The notes under the pieces are model-generated. The model ran no database searches. It was not told the DNA's origin and saw only the letters and a program-made list of their open reading frames with translations. The position numbers and the translations under genes are program-made. From NCBI GenBank assembly GCA_947167045.1, contig CAMVGO010000006.1:1-64000 (forward strand): a DNA stretch of 64,000 nt, written 5' to 3'. Of the stretch, positions 16,002-26,405 are shown one piece after another; positions within the stretch are counted from its first letter, which is position 1, and the number at the start of each line of letters is the position of its first letter. Origin of the DNA: an uncultured Clostridia bacterium. Its GTDB lineage: Bacteria; Bacillota; Clostridia; Saccharofermentanales; Saccharofermentanaceae.

Positions 16002-16349
16002 TTGTCCTATAACCGGATTTCCATTGCCTTGAAATACGTAATCAAAGTAAACTTTGATCCTCAGCATGGGCACGAGCAGGCAGGCTTCAGACCTGCTTTG
16101 GTCATAAGCAACGACGAGTTTATTAAGAGGACCAAACTGGCGATCGTATGTCCGATCACGAATACAAATAACAGTTTTCCTTTGCATATACCGCTTGACG
16201 GGCGCACTACGACCACGGGAGTCGTTTTGTGCGAACATTTATGGACTTTGGATCTGTCGGCAAGAAAATGCAGATTCGTTGAGAAAGTTCCCGAAGACAT
16301 CCTGCGGGATGTCACGGATATTGTTTATGCAGAGATAGAACTCACTTAA
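16002..16349 (+). CDS. MazF/PemK-like endoribonuclease toxin (no adjacent antitoxin found)
   Basis: VNFDPQHGHEQAGFRPALVISND; VCPITNTNNSFPLHIPLDG; only TTG starts available. Confidence 0.75.
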   Translation: MSYNRISIALKYVIKVNFDPQHGHEQAGFRPALVISNDEFIKRTKLAIVCPITNTNNSFPLHIPLDGRTTTTGVVLCEHLWTLDLSARKCRFVEKVPEDILRDVTDIVYAEIELT

Positions 16350-17220
16350 CTTTTTCCGTCGGGAGCGTTTCCGTCTCTATGCCTGCTTTTATGAATTCAC
16401 CAAGCATGAGGTCTGCCGCAAGGCCGTCCGCACAGGCATACCTGAAGACTAAACTATCCTTTTCGGTCACGAGAACGAAGTGACGCACAACGGTCTGTGA
16501 ATTGAGCTTATATTCCTTTGAGCAATGCTGAACTTTGACGATGTTGTTCATCTCCGCGACATGGCAGAATTTCTGCGAGAAGACTACACAGTAACTCTGG
16601 CCGACTGCCATAAATCCCTTGATCAGATCGTGGTAAGTAGCCATCATGAAATCGTTGTTGACATAGAATTCATCGAAGCCGCTCTTCTTTATCTCTAACT
16701 TCAGATTAAGGCTTGTCATGAATGCCATATCGCTCTTGCGTGACACGAAGATGCTGACTGCCATTATCACAGCGGATACTACGAATGCGCACCATATTGG
16801 GATATTGATGCTCTCGTATTCGTTGAACTTCAGTATGAACACAAACGGCAGTATCAGTGCAAACACACCTATGACTATGTACATTGTCACGAAATACTGT
16901 TTCCTGAAGTTATCGCACACCTCGAACATATCCTTGCCGGACCTTCTCTTGTGGATCTTCTCAACGCGTTTCTCATAAGTCGTCTCGCCGGTCTTTTCGT
17001 CGAGGCGGGCAGGCTTGATGTGGTCCTTATATGTCCTCACGACCGCATAGATGCCGATGCTGATTACGAATACCGACAGAACGACCGAAGCGATCAGAGT
17101 AGACGTGTTCAGCTTGCCCCATAGCAAGAGCAGCGGGACGGATACCACGTCAAAAACGATCAATACGATCCAAAGGACCATGGTAAGGCAGGCTTTATTT
17201 CTGTTTTCCTGATCATCCAT
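16342..17220 (-). CDS. Multi-pass membrane protein, hypothetical
   Basis: Four hydrophobic stretches; no recognised family. Confidence 0.65.
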   Translation of the reverse strand: MDDQENRNKACLTMVLWIVLIVFDVVSVPLLLLWGKLNTSTLIASVVLSVFVISIGIYAVVRTYKDHIKPARLDEKTGETTYEKRVEKIHKRRSGKDMFEVCDNFRKQYFVTMYIVIGVFALILPFVFILKFNEYESINIPIWCAFVVSAVIMAVSIFVSRKSDMAFMTSLNLKLEIKKSGFDEFYVNNDFMMATYHDLIKGFMAVGQSYCVVFSQKFCHVAEMNNIVKVQHCSKEYKLNSQTVVRHFVLVTEKDSLVFRYACADGLAADLMLGEFIKAGIETETLPTEKVK

Positions 17221-17292
17221 ACAGGTAATAATATAACCGCCGTAAACGTTTTTGTATAATACGGGAAGAGAATTACCGGTAACGGAGGCATC

Positions 17293-18387
17293 ATGAAGAT
17301 AACAGTCGCCATGGATTCATTTAAGGGGAGCCTTACTTCGACTGAAGCGGGTGAGGCCGTAAAGCGCGGTATCCTGAGGGCAGTCCCTGATGCTGAAGTC
17401 ACCGTGATACCTTTGGCCGACGGTGGTGAAGGGACGATAGATGCCATTGCGCCTTATATCAATTCAACGCGGAGAGAACTTGTTGTCACGGGGCCTCTCG
17501 GAGATCCTGTAACCGCTTACTATATTTATGAACCGGCATCGAAAACCGCATATATAGAGATGGCAAAGGCCTCAGGCCTCACGCTCGTCCCTGCGGAAAG
17601 AAGAGATGTTTACAGGGCGACTTCATATGGCACGGGTGAACTGATGAAGGATGCCATAGATCATGGCGCTGAAAGACTCGTGATCTGCATCGGAGGCAGC
17701 GCCACGAATGACGGCGGGGCGGGAATGCTTCAGGCTCTCGGAGCTAGGCTGACTGATAAAGACGGTAATGATATCCGGTCAGGCGCGATCGGACTCAAGG
17801 ATCTGGACAGGGTGGACCTGAGCGGAATTTCCTGCAGAGTTCCGGAGATAACCGTCGCAAGCGATGTTACCAATCCCTTATGCGGACCTGACGGTGCGAG
17901 CCATGTATACGGACCGCAGAAGGGTGCCACATATGAGATGGCGGGAGAGATGGACGGCTGGCTCAGGTCATTTGCCGAACTTACGGGAAAAGATCCATTT
18001 GAGGAAGGCACCGGCGCGGCCGGCGGAATGAGTTTCGCACTTAAGAATTTCCTGGATGCCCGCATCAGGTCGGGCGCGGAGATCGTGATCGAAGCGACGG
18101 GAGCAGAATCTCTCATCAGGGATTGCGACGTCGTCGTAACGGGCGAGGGAAGGATGGACAGCCAGACATTAAACGGCAAGGCACCCTACCGGATAATGGA
18201 GCTCGGGAAGCGTTACGGCAAGGTTGTAGCAGGAATCACGGGGATCCTGGGTGAAGGCTGGGAAGCCTGTATTGACGCGGGGTTTAACAGTGTTACGCCC
18301 CTGATCGAGCCTTCCATGGACCGCGAAAAAGCACTCAAGAGTGTTGAGAACACGGCGGCTCAGGTATTTGCCGGGTACGGAACCTGA
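17293..18387 (+). CDS. glxK: Glycerate kinase
   Basis: MKITVAMDSFKGSLTSTEAGEAVKRGI; PLADGGEGT; IGGSATNDGGAGMLQALGA. Confidence 0.95.
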   Translation: MKITVAMDSFKGSLTSTEAGEAVKRGILRAVPDAEVTVIPLADGGEGTIDAIAPYINSTRRELVVTGPLGDPVTAYYIYEPASKTAYIEMAKASGLTLVPAERRDVYRATSYGTGELMKDAIDHGAERLVICIGGSATNDGGAGMLQALGARLTDKDGNDIRSGAIGLKDLDRVDLSGISCRVPEITVASDVTNPLCGPDGASHVYGPQKGATYEMAGEMDGWLRSFAELTGKDPFEEGTGAAGGMSFALKNFLDARIRSGAEIVIEATGAESLIRDCDVVVTGEGRMDSQTLNGKAPYRIMELGKRYGKVVAGITGILGEGWEACIDAGFNSVTPLIEPSMDREKALKSVENTAAQVFAGYGT

Positions 18388-18395
18388 ATTCAGCT

Positions 18396-19277
18396 TTACC
18401 CGTCAAGATCGAATATGCTTATCTGGTTCTTATTCTCGGGAAACTCGCGCATGTATTCGAAGCATTTTTCTGCGTCGGAGATGATGCCTTGCCCGTTGCA
18501 GAAGTCCTTGAAGAGCTTCCAAAGACGCTTTGAGTCCGGACTGGGAACTTCGTAGGAGTTGCCGAATGCAGCGATATATCGTTCCTTAAGGCCGGGGAAA
18601 TGCCTGTCGAGGGCGGCATAGTAGTATTCGCGGTCTCCGTCCCTTAAGGTCAGACCCATGCCGAAGCATATTATCCCTTTGACGCCAACACGTGCGCATT
18701 CGTTGAGGATGGCCATGATGTTTTCCTCAGTGTCATTTATGAAGGGCAGGATAGGCGTGAGCCAGACAACAGTGGGAATGCCGCGTTTCTGCATCTCCTC
18801 GAGCACCCCGATTCGCCTTTTGGTGTTGCAGACGTTGGGTTCGATAAGTTTGCAGAGTCCGTCGTCATATGTGGTAAGCGTCATCTGAACAACGCATTTG
18901 GTGTCGCGGTTGATCTTTTCGAGCAGGTCGATGTCATCGAGGATGCGGTCGGACTTGGTCTGAACGGCGGCTCCGAAACCGTGAGCGTATATGATCTCCA
19001 GGCATCTTCTGGTCAGGCGCAGGTCCTTCTCGCAGTGCATGTAAGGGTCTGACATCGAACCGGTGCCGATCATGCACTTTTTACGCTTGGAACTCAGGGC
19101 TTTCTCGAGAAGCTCCGGTGCGTTCTGCTTTACTTCGATGTCCTCGAAAGGATGGGTGAACTGATAACAGAGACTCCTGCTGTCGCAGTAGATGCACCCG
19201 TGGGTACACCCGCGGTAGATGTTCATGCCGTTATTGTTCAAGATCCCTTTGGCGTCGACGAAGTGCATTTTGGGCAT
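18396..19277 (-). CDS. SPL-family radical SAM protein
   Basis: NIYRGCTHGCIYCDSR CxxxCxxC motif; GTGSMSDPYMHCEK. Confidence 0.9.
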   Translation of the reverse strand: MPKMHFVDAKGILNNNGMNIYRGCTHGCIYCDSRSLCYQFTHPFEDIEVKQNAPELLEKALSSKRKKCMIGTGSMSDPYMHCEKDLRLTRRCLEIIYAHGFGAAVQTKSDRILDDIDLLEKINRDTKCVVQMTLTTYDDGLCKLIEPNVCNTKRRIGVLEEMQKRGIPTVVWLTPILPFINDTEENIMAILNECARVGVKGIICFGMGLTLRDGDREYYYAALDRHFPGLKERYIAAFGNSYEVPSPDSKRLWKLFKDFCNGQGIISDAEKCFEYMREFPENKNQISIFDLDG

Positions 19278-19357
19278 TCCTTTTAATAAATATTTTGTAT
19301 GAAATATTCTAACACTTAGTTAACAATAAAGATTTTTTAGCGTTGTATAATCGGCTT

Positions 19358-20518
19358 ATGGTACTCGATTATACATTCTTTTATGTGGAGGCAAATGTCG
19401 TCTGCATCATAATCTTCGCGCTGCTGCTCACGAGAGATCTCGGGAGTGGTGGCAGGCAGGCCAAGCAGATGATCTTCGTCAACATCACGGTAAGCCACAT
19501 GCTGTATTTCGTAAGCGATATAGTATGGGTGCTGATAATCGGCGGCATCATTCCTCCCACCCGGCTGGCTGTTTCCGTGGTCAATGTGGCGAATGCCATG
19601 TTTCTCAGTGCCATTACCGGTTTCTGGTTTGTTTATGTCGAGCTGTCGCAGGGAGAAATATATATAACAAAATCGAGGATGCGCATCTATGTACTGATAC
19701 CGGCAATGCTCGAGACGGTGGTCATGATAGTACTGTTCATATTCTTCCCCACTAAAGTTGTCGATGAAAACGTAAAACTTACAGCGCTCTATAAGCTTGT
19801 CTTCCTGCCCATTCCGGCATTTTATGTTTTGCTAAGCGCGATAAGATCGATCGTGAGGGCATTCAAAAAAGAGAATTATGCAGTCAGAACCCAGTATCTT
19901 GTTTGCGCCATATATCCGGTCATCATAACGATTGCGGGTATCATCCAAACCGTCTGGTTTCTGGCGCCTCTGTTCTGTTTCGGATGCGCCATCATGATGA
20001 CCTACGTCTATATCATCTCGCTCAATGACCAGGTATCACTCGATGAACTTACACGCCTGAACAACAGAACGCAGCTCAAGAAGTACGTTGCAGGTGAGGC
20101 TGCAAAGCAGAGTGCCGAGAAGGTAACGCGCTTTGTCCTCATGATCGACCTCAATAAGTTCAAGTACATCAATGACCAGTTCGGTCATGTTGAAGGCGAC
20201 TACGCTCTCAAGAGGACTGCCGATGCGCTCAAGACCGCATGCGCCGATAACTCGCTCAAGACTTTCATAGCACGTTACGGCGGTGACGAGTTCATTATCA
20301 TCACAAAGACTGATGACGAGGCTCTCGTAAAGGAACTCTGCGAGACGATCAAGGCAACTCTGGTAAGGCTAAACGATGAGGCCGGCGCCGAATATGAACT
20401 GACCGCCAGCATCGGCTATTCAAGTTATAAAGGCGATATCAAGTCCTTCCAGACTGCCCTGGCCGAAGCAGATGAGGCCCTCTATAAGGATAAGGCTGCC
20501 AGAAAGGCTGCGGGGTAA
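19358..20518 (+). CDS. Membrane diguanylate cyclase (multi-TM + GGDEF)
   Basis: RYGGDEFIII; N-terminal multi-TM region; ATG 19358 chosen over in-frame TTG 19343. Confidence 0.9.
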   Translation: MVLDYTFFYVEANVVCIIIFALLLTRDLGSGGRQAKQMIFVNITVSHMLYFVSDIVWVLIIGGIIPPTRLAVSVVNVANAMFLSAITGFWFVYVELSQGEIYITKSRMRIYVLIPAMLETVVMIVLFIFFPTKVVDENVKLTALYKLVFLPIPAFYVLLSAIRSIVRAFKKENYAVRTQYLVCAIYPVIITIAGIIQTVWFLAPLFCFGCAIMMTYVYIISLNDQVSLDELTRLNNRTQLKKYVAGEAAKQSAEKVTRFVLMIDLNKFKYINDQFGHVEGDYALKRTADALKTACADNSLKTFIARYGGDEFIIITKTDDEALVKELCETIKATLVRLNDEAGAEYELTASIGYSSYKGDIKSFQTALAEADEALYKDKAARKAAG

Positions 20519-20528
20519 AGGCCGGCTT

Positions 20529-20557
20529 TTGCATACTGTCTTCGTAGGTAGTATTAT
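20529..20557 (+). promoter_or_regulatory. Promoter placing the TSS at the ATG (leaderless)
   Basis: TTGCAT-N17-TATTAT-N6-ATG; no SD. Confidence 0.6.
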
Positions 20558-20563
20558 ATTTTT

Positions 20564-22402
20564 ATGAAGATCTGTGTATTTATCGGTGACATGTACAGAG
20601 ACTTTGCTCTCTCCATAATCAAGCATCTGGATTACTATGCCCGCGAAAAGGGGCACAGGATAGATATTTTCGGCCTGTGTTCGATCACTTCGACCAGCCC
20701 TCTGCACATTACCGGATTCAAGAGCATCCTCTCGCTTCCGCCGATACACGATTACGACGGCATCATTCTCTGCTACGACACCCTGATCCACAACGGTATG
20801 GGAAAGGATCTTGTTGAAGAGCTCCTTACGGATATGGAAGCTCCGCCGGTCGTATGCATAAGAGCAGAAATATCAGGATTCTATAATGTTATTCCCGACA
20901 ATAGAGCCCTCATGTATGAGATAGCAAAGCATGTCATCTCTAAGTGCAAGACGGACAACATCGGTTTTGTAACAGGCAGAGATGACCTGGCCGATTCGTA
21001 TGAGAGGCGTGAAGGCTTCGAAAAGGCCATGAAGGAAGCCGGGAAAGAGATATCGGAGGATAAGATCTTCCACGGCAATTACTGGATCACCCAGGGCCAT
21101 GAGATGGCTGATTTCTTTACCGGCGAAGACGGCTCACTGCCTGAAGCGGTAATATGCTCGAACGACTATGAGGCGATCGCCTTGAGCGACGCTCTGATCC
21201 AAAGAGGGTATTCGGTACCTCAGGACATCCTTATCAGCGGTGTTGATAACGCCTCCGAAGGCGAGGATCACCTTCCTTCCATAACGACGATCGAGATCTC
21301 AAATAACGATCTTGTGGATGCTGCGATGGACATTCTCGTGAAAGCCTGTTCAGGCGAAGAGCCCGCGCGTAACGTTTATGTTCCCGGCAAGATGATTTTC
21401 CGTGAGAGCACCGGCGATGCCGTTGACGAGAGAGATTTCTACAAAGCTCTGTGCGACATGAAGATAGCCGCCTCCATTTCGATGGATGACACGAGAGACT
21501 ACGTCATTATAAACGCCCTTTTCGAGGGTGCCCTCACAGAAGAGGCTTCCATACAGGTCGCCCTTGACGAGTTCAGGAAAGTCGACAGCGTCAAGTCCTG
21601 TTACTTATTCAGATTCCGCGAGAACGACAGGGAGCTCACTGCGTATTTTAAAGACAAGGGTGAGAGCAAACTGGTGTCGGTGTCTTTCCCTAATGAGATA
21701 CTGATGCCCGAAGGTCTCGAAAACGATGAGCAGGGGATGCGTTTTTTCTTCTCACTTGCCTACAAGAATGAGATCTACGGTTATGCTGCTCTGATCGTTG
21801 ACACTGACCTGCCGAAGTTCATCAATTATAAGATCGAGTATCTTCTTACCCAGGTTGGCCTCACCATAAACAAACTCGAGCTTTATGAGAAGCTCTTCGG
21901 TATCTCCGACGTCATGAGCCTATACATCAGGGATCCTCTCACGGGGATACTGAACAGAAGAGGCTTCGAGAAAAAGATATCCGATCTGTTCGACAAAGAG
22001 GGCAGGAAGCTTAAGGACCTTACCATCGTCTCGATAGACATGGACGGACTAAAATACATCAACGATACATTCGGCCATAACTTCGGAGACGAAGCCATCA
22101 AGGAGATCTCCAGATGCATCGACAACGCACTTAATCCCGGCGAGTTCGTTGCAAGGATGGGCGGTGATGAATTTGCGGTCATCCTGATAGATTCCGAAGT
22201 CGGAAGAGTGGGCAAGTTCATAAGGAACGTCAGGAGCAATATAGGCGACATCAACAAAAAGGGCGAGAACCCCTATGAGCTCAGCGCAAGTATCGGAACA
22301 AGCGAAGTTACCGAGTGGAAAGAGGTAATGAACTGTCTGCACAAGGCCGACAAAGCCATGTACCTCGAGAAAAAGGCCAAGAAAAAGAATAGGGAAGATT
22401 AA
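20564..22402 (+). CDS. LacI/PBP1-like sensor domain fused to GGDEF diguanylate cyclase
   Basis: PEAVICSNDYEAIALSDALIQRGYSVPQDILISGVDN (LacI-type PBP); RMGGDEFAVIL; no TM. Confidence 0.88.
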   Translation: MKICVFIGDMYRDFALSIIKHLDYYAREKGHRIDIFGLCSITSTSPLHITGFKSILSLPPIHDYDGIILCYDTLIHNGMGKDLVEELLTDMEAPPVVCIRAEISGFYNVIPDNRALMYEIAKHVISKCKTDNIGFVTGRDDLADSYERREGFEKAMKEAGKEISEDKIFHGNYWITQGHEMADFFTGEDGSLPEAVICSNDYEAIALSDALIQRGYSVPQDILISGVDNASEGEDHLPSITTIEISNNDLVDAAMDILVKACSGEEPARNVYVPGKMIFRESTGDAVDERDFYKALCDMKIAASISMDDTRDYVIINALFEGALTEEASIQVALDEFRKVDSVKSCYLFRFRENDRELTAYFKDKGESKLVSVSFPNEILMPEGLENDEQGMRFFFSLAYKNEIYGYAALIVDTDLPKFINYKIEYLLTQVGLTINKLELYEKLFGISDVMSLYIRDPLTGILNRRGFEKKISDLFDKEGRKLKDLTIVSIDMDGLKYINDTFGHNFGDEAIKEISRCIDNALNPGEFVARMGGDEFAVILIDSEVGRVGKFIRNVRSNIGDINKKGENPYELSASIGTSEVTEWKEVMNCLHKADKAMYLEKKAKKKNRED

Positions 22403-22406
22403 TCTC

Positions 22407-22841
22407 TTAACCGGTTTTCCTGAATATCTGATCGGGGAACTGTGACTTGACCGTTATTATCCCGTCACCCAGAATGAACGCGTATTCCCATCCGCCTTTG
22501 TCAGCGGCATCGCCGATCTCGGAAACTTCCGTGTGATCGTCGTTCTCGAACTCCATGTCGTAATCGAAGAGCTCTATGCTCCCTTCGGTATAGTGGTTAT
22601 ACCTGACTTTGAGTCCCGTATCGGTAACCTCATAGATCTCGAAATACTCATCGGTATCGTCAGCATCCCATCTGCCGAGCCAGGCTGTCTCCGGATCAAG
22701 TCTGGTCTCCGTCTGCTCCGCAGTCGCTTTGGTCTCTGCCTGTGTCTCCGATTCAGTTGCGGGCACATCTTCTTTGCCGCACGCGGAAAGTGGGACGAGC
22801 ATGCAGCAGGCAAGCAGGGATGCGGCTATCTTGTTCTTCAT
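22407..22841 (-). CDS. Putative lipoprotein
   Basis: MKNKIAASLLACCMLVPLSACG lipobox. Confidence 0.75.
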   Translation of the reverse strand: MKNKIAASLLACCMLVPLSACGKEDVPATESETQAETKATAEQTETRLDPETAWLGRWDADDTDEYFEIYEVTDTGLKVRYNHYTEGSIELFDYDMEFENDDHTEVSEIGDAADKGGWEYAFILGDGIITVKSQFPDQIFRKTG

Positions 22842-22959
22842 ATAAGTACCACCGTTAAACATAATGGAGTGATTATACCATTAGCCCGGTGGGAAAATCG
22901 GGGCAAAGAAGGTGCAGGGGGAAAACTGCGGATTCTTGTGTTTTTCAGTTCTCAGGAAC

Positions 22960-22990
22960 AAAAAGAGAGGCTGCCGTTGTAACAGCAGCC
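22960..22990 (-). terminator. Rho-independent terminator
   Basis: Minus strand GGCTGC...GCAGCC followed by TCTCTTTTTG. Confidence 0.7.
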
Positions 22991-23025
22991 CCGTTAATGG
23001 TGTGCTTTACTACGCGCGTTTAAGA

Positions 23026-23454
23026 TCAATTGATGTTCACCAATATGGTACCGATAATCCCGATCATGGAGATGGCGAAATACAACAGCCATACGCCCCA
23101 GAAGATCGTGAATCCGATACCCGTATAACGCGCAACGCGGCTCAGGCATGAGCAGAGCTTGATCCTGGGAGTGTGAAGACCGCCTGTGGCGATGTAATCA
23201 AGGACCGCTTTCCAGTTCTTCGTGCCCATGTTGATCGCGATGATGCTTCCGACGGGCAGGGAGCCTATAGCGCAGGCAATGATCGCCGTCTTAAGGAATT
23301 CAGATGCCTTTGCCATATATGCGGGATCATTTTGCTGATACTGTGGCATGGGCTGCTGGTATTGATACTGATACTGTGACTGAGCCTGCTGATAAGGCTG
23401 CTGGTACTGCGGCTGCTGATATGGCTGCTGACCATTAAAGTTATTGTTTTCCAT
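23026..23454 (-). CDS. Membrane protein with Q/Y/P-rich N-terminus
   Basis: MENNNFNGQQPYQQPQYQQPYQQ... then two hydrophobic segments. Confidence 0.7.
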   Translation of the reverse strand: MENNNFNGQQPYQQPQYQQPYQQAQSQYQYQYQQPMPQYQQNDPAYMAKASEFLKTAIIACAIGSLPVGSIIAINMGTKNWKAVLDYIATGGLHTPRIKLCSCLSRVARYTGIGFTIFWGVWLLYFAISMIGIIGTILVNIN

Positions 23455-23638
23455 ATTAATTCCTCCATTATTCCATGGAACGCATGGCAACGTTCTAATT
23501 AAACATTATATCACGAAGTCTATGCGGGGTAATTGGAGCCGCATCAGATGCCCGAATCAGATTATGATTTCCGGCGAAAAAACTAACAGCCGGGACATCA
23601 CAAATGCGCAAAGACTCGCATCACTCTGCCTGCCTTAT

Positions 23639-24685
23639 TTAGCCCAAAAGACGCACTAAAACCATTATCATGTAGAGGATGTACGGGGTCGCAAAGATGC
23701 CCAGTACTATCAGCACCAGAAGTATTATCTTCAGTACGGATACCGGTCTGCCGCAGTTGCCTCTGTTGTCGTGACCGCTTGCAACGACGTAGTAGATCTT
23801 CCCGTTGTAGGGACATGCTGCGAGCCACACGGGGAAGAGGATATACCTGAATTTGATGTTGCTGTACTGTGTGGAGAGCTTTACGTTCCTGTAGTAGTCG
23901 GCATGTTCGTTTTGACATGAGGCGCACTCGAGATTTCCGCGTATCGAGTTTTTCGCCATCTCCCAGGCTTCGTCGATATTGATCGTGTATTTCTCGGCTG
24001 CAAATCCGGCCAGTGCTTCAGGTGTGTACGGAAGTATTTCGTCAGGTCTGAACATGACTACCGAATTGAGCATCTTGTTGCTGCAGAAGCGCCTGCTTCC
24101 GCAGATGCACATGTCGTTTACAAACTTATCGATCACGCCTCTTCCGGTGTGCCATTTTGTGGTCGTTGAATCTCCGACGGTAACATTATCACCGTAGTCT
24201 CCGGTGTAGGTCGATACGGTGTCGGCATCGAAAGTCCAGAAAGGAACATAGACTCCGACGAGATTGCCGAGCACCTTTCCTTTCCTGAATCTCTCGGGTG
24301 ACCAGAGAGCGAACTTATTCCATTTGTAGTAATTCTGCGCGACCTGTTCCCTTGTGGTCGTGAATGGGATTATGCCACTTGGGGCGATGCTGTTGTCCAT
24401 CTCGCCCGCTGTGAGCACGATCGTTGAACCGCAGTAAGGACACATGCCTGACATCTGATCTGAATCGTAGAGCATGGCAGCGCCGCACTGCTTACAGGTG
24501 ATTAGTCTTCTTGCAGTACCCCAACTGGCCGTGTTTTCTCTTAAAGCAGATTCAAAATCGCGCTCTTCGGAGACATATTGCTCTTCAGGTCTGTGCAAAG
24601 GTTTTGTGTGGCCGCAAAAATCGCATACCAGGCCGAAGCTTGCCACGTCATATCTCATTGTTCCGCCGCAGTTGCTGCACTTCAT
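23639..24685 (-). CDS. Double zinc-ribbon membrane protein (paralog A)
   Basis: CSNCGG..CDFCG, CKQCGA..CPYCG; IIPFTTTREQ; VYVPFWTFDAD; C-terminal TM. Confidence 0.75.
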   Translation of the reverse strand: MKCSNCGGTMRYDVASFGLVCDFCGHTKPLHRPEEQYVSEERDFESALRENTASWGTARRLITCKQCGAAMLYDSDQMSGMCPYCGSTIVLTAGEMDNSIAPSGIIPFTTTREQVAQNYYKWNKFALWSPERFRKGKVLGNLVGVYVPFWTFDADTVSTYTGDYGDNVTVGDSTTTKWHTGRGVIDKFVNDMCICGSRRFCSNKMLNSVVMFRPDEILPYTPEALAGFAAEKYTINIDEAWEMAKNSIRGNLECASCQNEHADYYRNVKLSTQYSNIKFRYILFPVWLAACPYNGKIYYVVASGHDNRGNCGRPVSVLKIILLVLIVLGIFATPYILYMIMVLVRLLG

Positions 24686-24879
24686 AAGATCACCCCCATC
24701 TGTTCCTAGATATTTTCCCTTATCAGAGCGCCGTCCGATTTTCGGGCACCGGAGAACGCCTTCCAAAAATCAATTATATCATGAGCAGGGAATGGCGGGA
24801 TATTGTCTGCCGAGACGCTGCGCCGGGATATGTTTTCGAAAATATGAACCGTGGCGGCCGGCGAAAAAACACAACCGTT

Positions 24880-26256
24880 TTACTTAACGATGTTCCTGAT
24901 CCAGATGCCGGATCTGACGAAGAAGAACGCGATAAGAGCCTTGAAGACTTCCAGGCCGCGGACGATCGCGATCATGAGAGTGATGTTTATCGTAGTGTAT
25001 CTGCTGAGGTAGAAGGCCAGCGTGACCGTTACTACCCAGGTGTAGACGCTGTCAAAGATCATGGTGAGGAGCGCATTTCCGCCGGACCTGATGATGAAGT
25101 AAGATGCGTGCGAATAAGCGCAGAAAGGCATCGTTGCAGCCGAGATCAGGATAAAGCCGGTCGCAAGGGATCTTATGTATTCTGAAGTGTTATACAGGAG
25201 CGGGAAGATAGGGGCGATGGACGCCATGATAAGGGCGAAGACGATGCCGCACAGAACGGTGACCCAGCGCATCTTGTTTGCCTTTTCCCTGGCTTCGTCG
25301 AGTTTGCCTGCTCCGAGGATGTGTCCCATCATGATGCCGACTGCCTCACCCATAGCGATGAAGGCAACGCCCATGAGATTCCAGATCGTCGATTCGATAT
25401 TGAGCGCCGCAACGGAGTCGAGGCTCCTGTATGAGTAGCACTGGTTGATGAATGTCATTCCGAGTGACCAGAGAGTCTCGTTAGCCATGAGAGGCAGGGC
25501 CTTAAGGATAAACCTGAGGACCAGTTTGCCCGGGATGCTGAATCTTGAAAATGCGCCCTTTATGAATGGGAAGAGAGCCGGATGCTTGCCCGTGTAGATG
25601 ACCAGGATGCCGAGCTCGACGAAACGTGAGATGACGGTGGCGATCGCTGCTCCGACAGCTCCGAGTGCGGGGAGTCCGAAATGTCCGTAGATCAAAAGGA
25701 AGTTTCCGACAAGGTTTACAAAGATGGCGCATATCGATGAGAACATGGGCACCTTGGTGCTGCCGAGATCTCTTAAGGTTCCCGAATATGCCTGCGTGAT
25801 ACCGATCGGAACGAGGCTTATGAGAATGATGTGCATATAGTCGACGCCGATGACCAGTGTCTCTGCCGCATCCGCGGGATCGCCTTCTCCCAAAAGGAAG
25901 AGGTTGATGAGGACCGGTGAGAGGAACGCTAATACCAGGGTGCAGATAATGGCTATCAATGCATTGAATACGATCTTAAACCTGAAGGTGTAGCGTATGC
26001 CGTCGGTGTCATCCTTGCCCTTGTACTGTGCGGTGAAGATGCCTACGCCCGCGGTGGCGCCGAAGATGACCAGATAGAACACGAAGATGAGCTGGTTCGC
26101 GATGGCGACGCCTGAAAGCGCGTTCGTACCGACCTGCCCGATCATGAGATTGTCGAGAAGGTTTACGAAGTTCGAGATGCCGTTCTGGACCATCATGGGG
26201 ATGGCGATCATCAGGAGCTTTTTGATATACGATCTGTCGCTGTTCTTTGCCGTCAT
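24880..26256 (-). CDS. MATE family efflux transporter
   Basis: IAIPMMVQNGISNFVNLLDNLMIGQVGTNALSGVAIANQ. Confidence 0.95.
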   Translation of the reverse strand: MTAKNSDRSYIKKLLMIAIPMMVQNGISNFVNLLDNLMIGQVGTNALSGVAIANQLIFVFYLVIFGATAGVGIFTAQYKGKDDTDGIRYTFRFKIVFNALIAIICTLVLAFLSPVLINLFLLGEGDPADAAETLVIGVDYMHIILISLVPIGITQAYSGTLRDLGSTKVPMFSSICAIFVNLVGNFLLIYGHFGLPALGAVGAAIATVISRFVELGILVIYTGKHPALFPFIKGAFSRFSIPGKLVLRFILKALPLMANETLWSLGMTFINQCYSYRSLDSVAALNIESTIWNLMGVAFIAMGEAVGIMMGHILGAGKLDEAREKANKMRWVTVLCGIVFALIMASIAPIFPLLYNTSEYIRSLATGFILISAATMPFCAYSHASYFIIRSGGNALLTMIFDSVYTWVVTVTLAFYLSRYTTINITLMIAIVRGLEVFKALIAFFFVRSGIWIRNIVK

Positions 26257-26405
26257 TTCTTATTTCCGCGTTCCAAATGTTATTATTATTCAGTTGGTCT
26301 GAGCATTGTAGCAAAAAGAACGGCAATTGCAAGTGGCTTTATGGGACATTATCAGGTCCTTTTTGCGGGAACCGTTCCGTGCATAAGGTCCGGCAGGGGA
26401 TAAAT

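Noticed and set aside
16002-16349. Complete MazEF pair
   Set aside because: No MazE/AbrB- or RHH-type ORF is found on either side.
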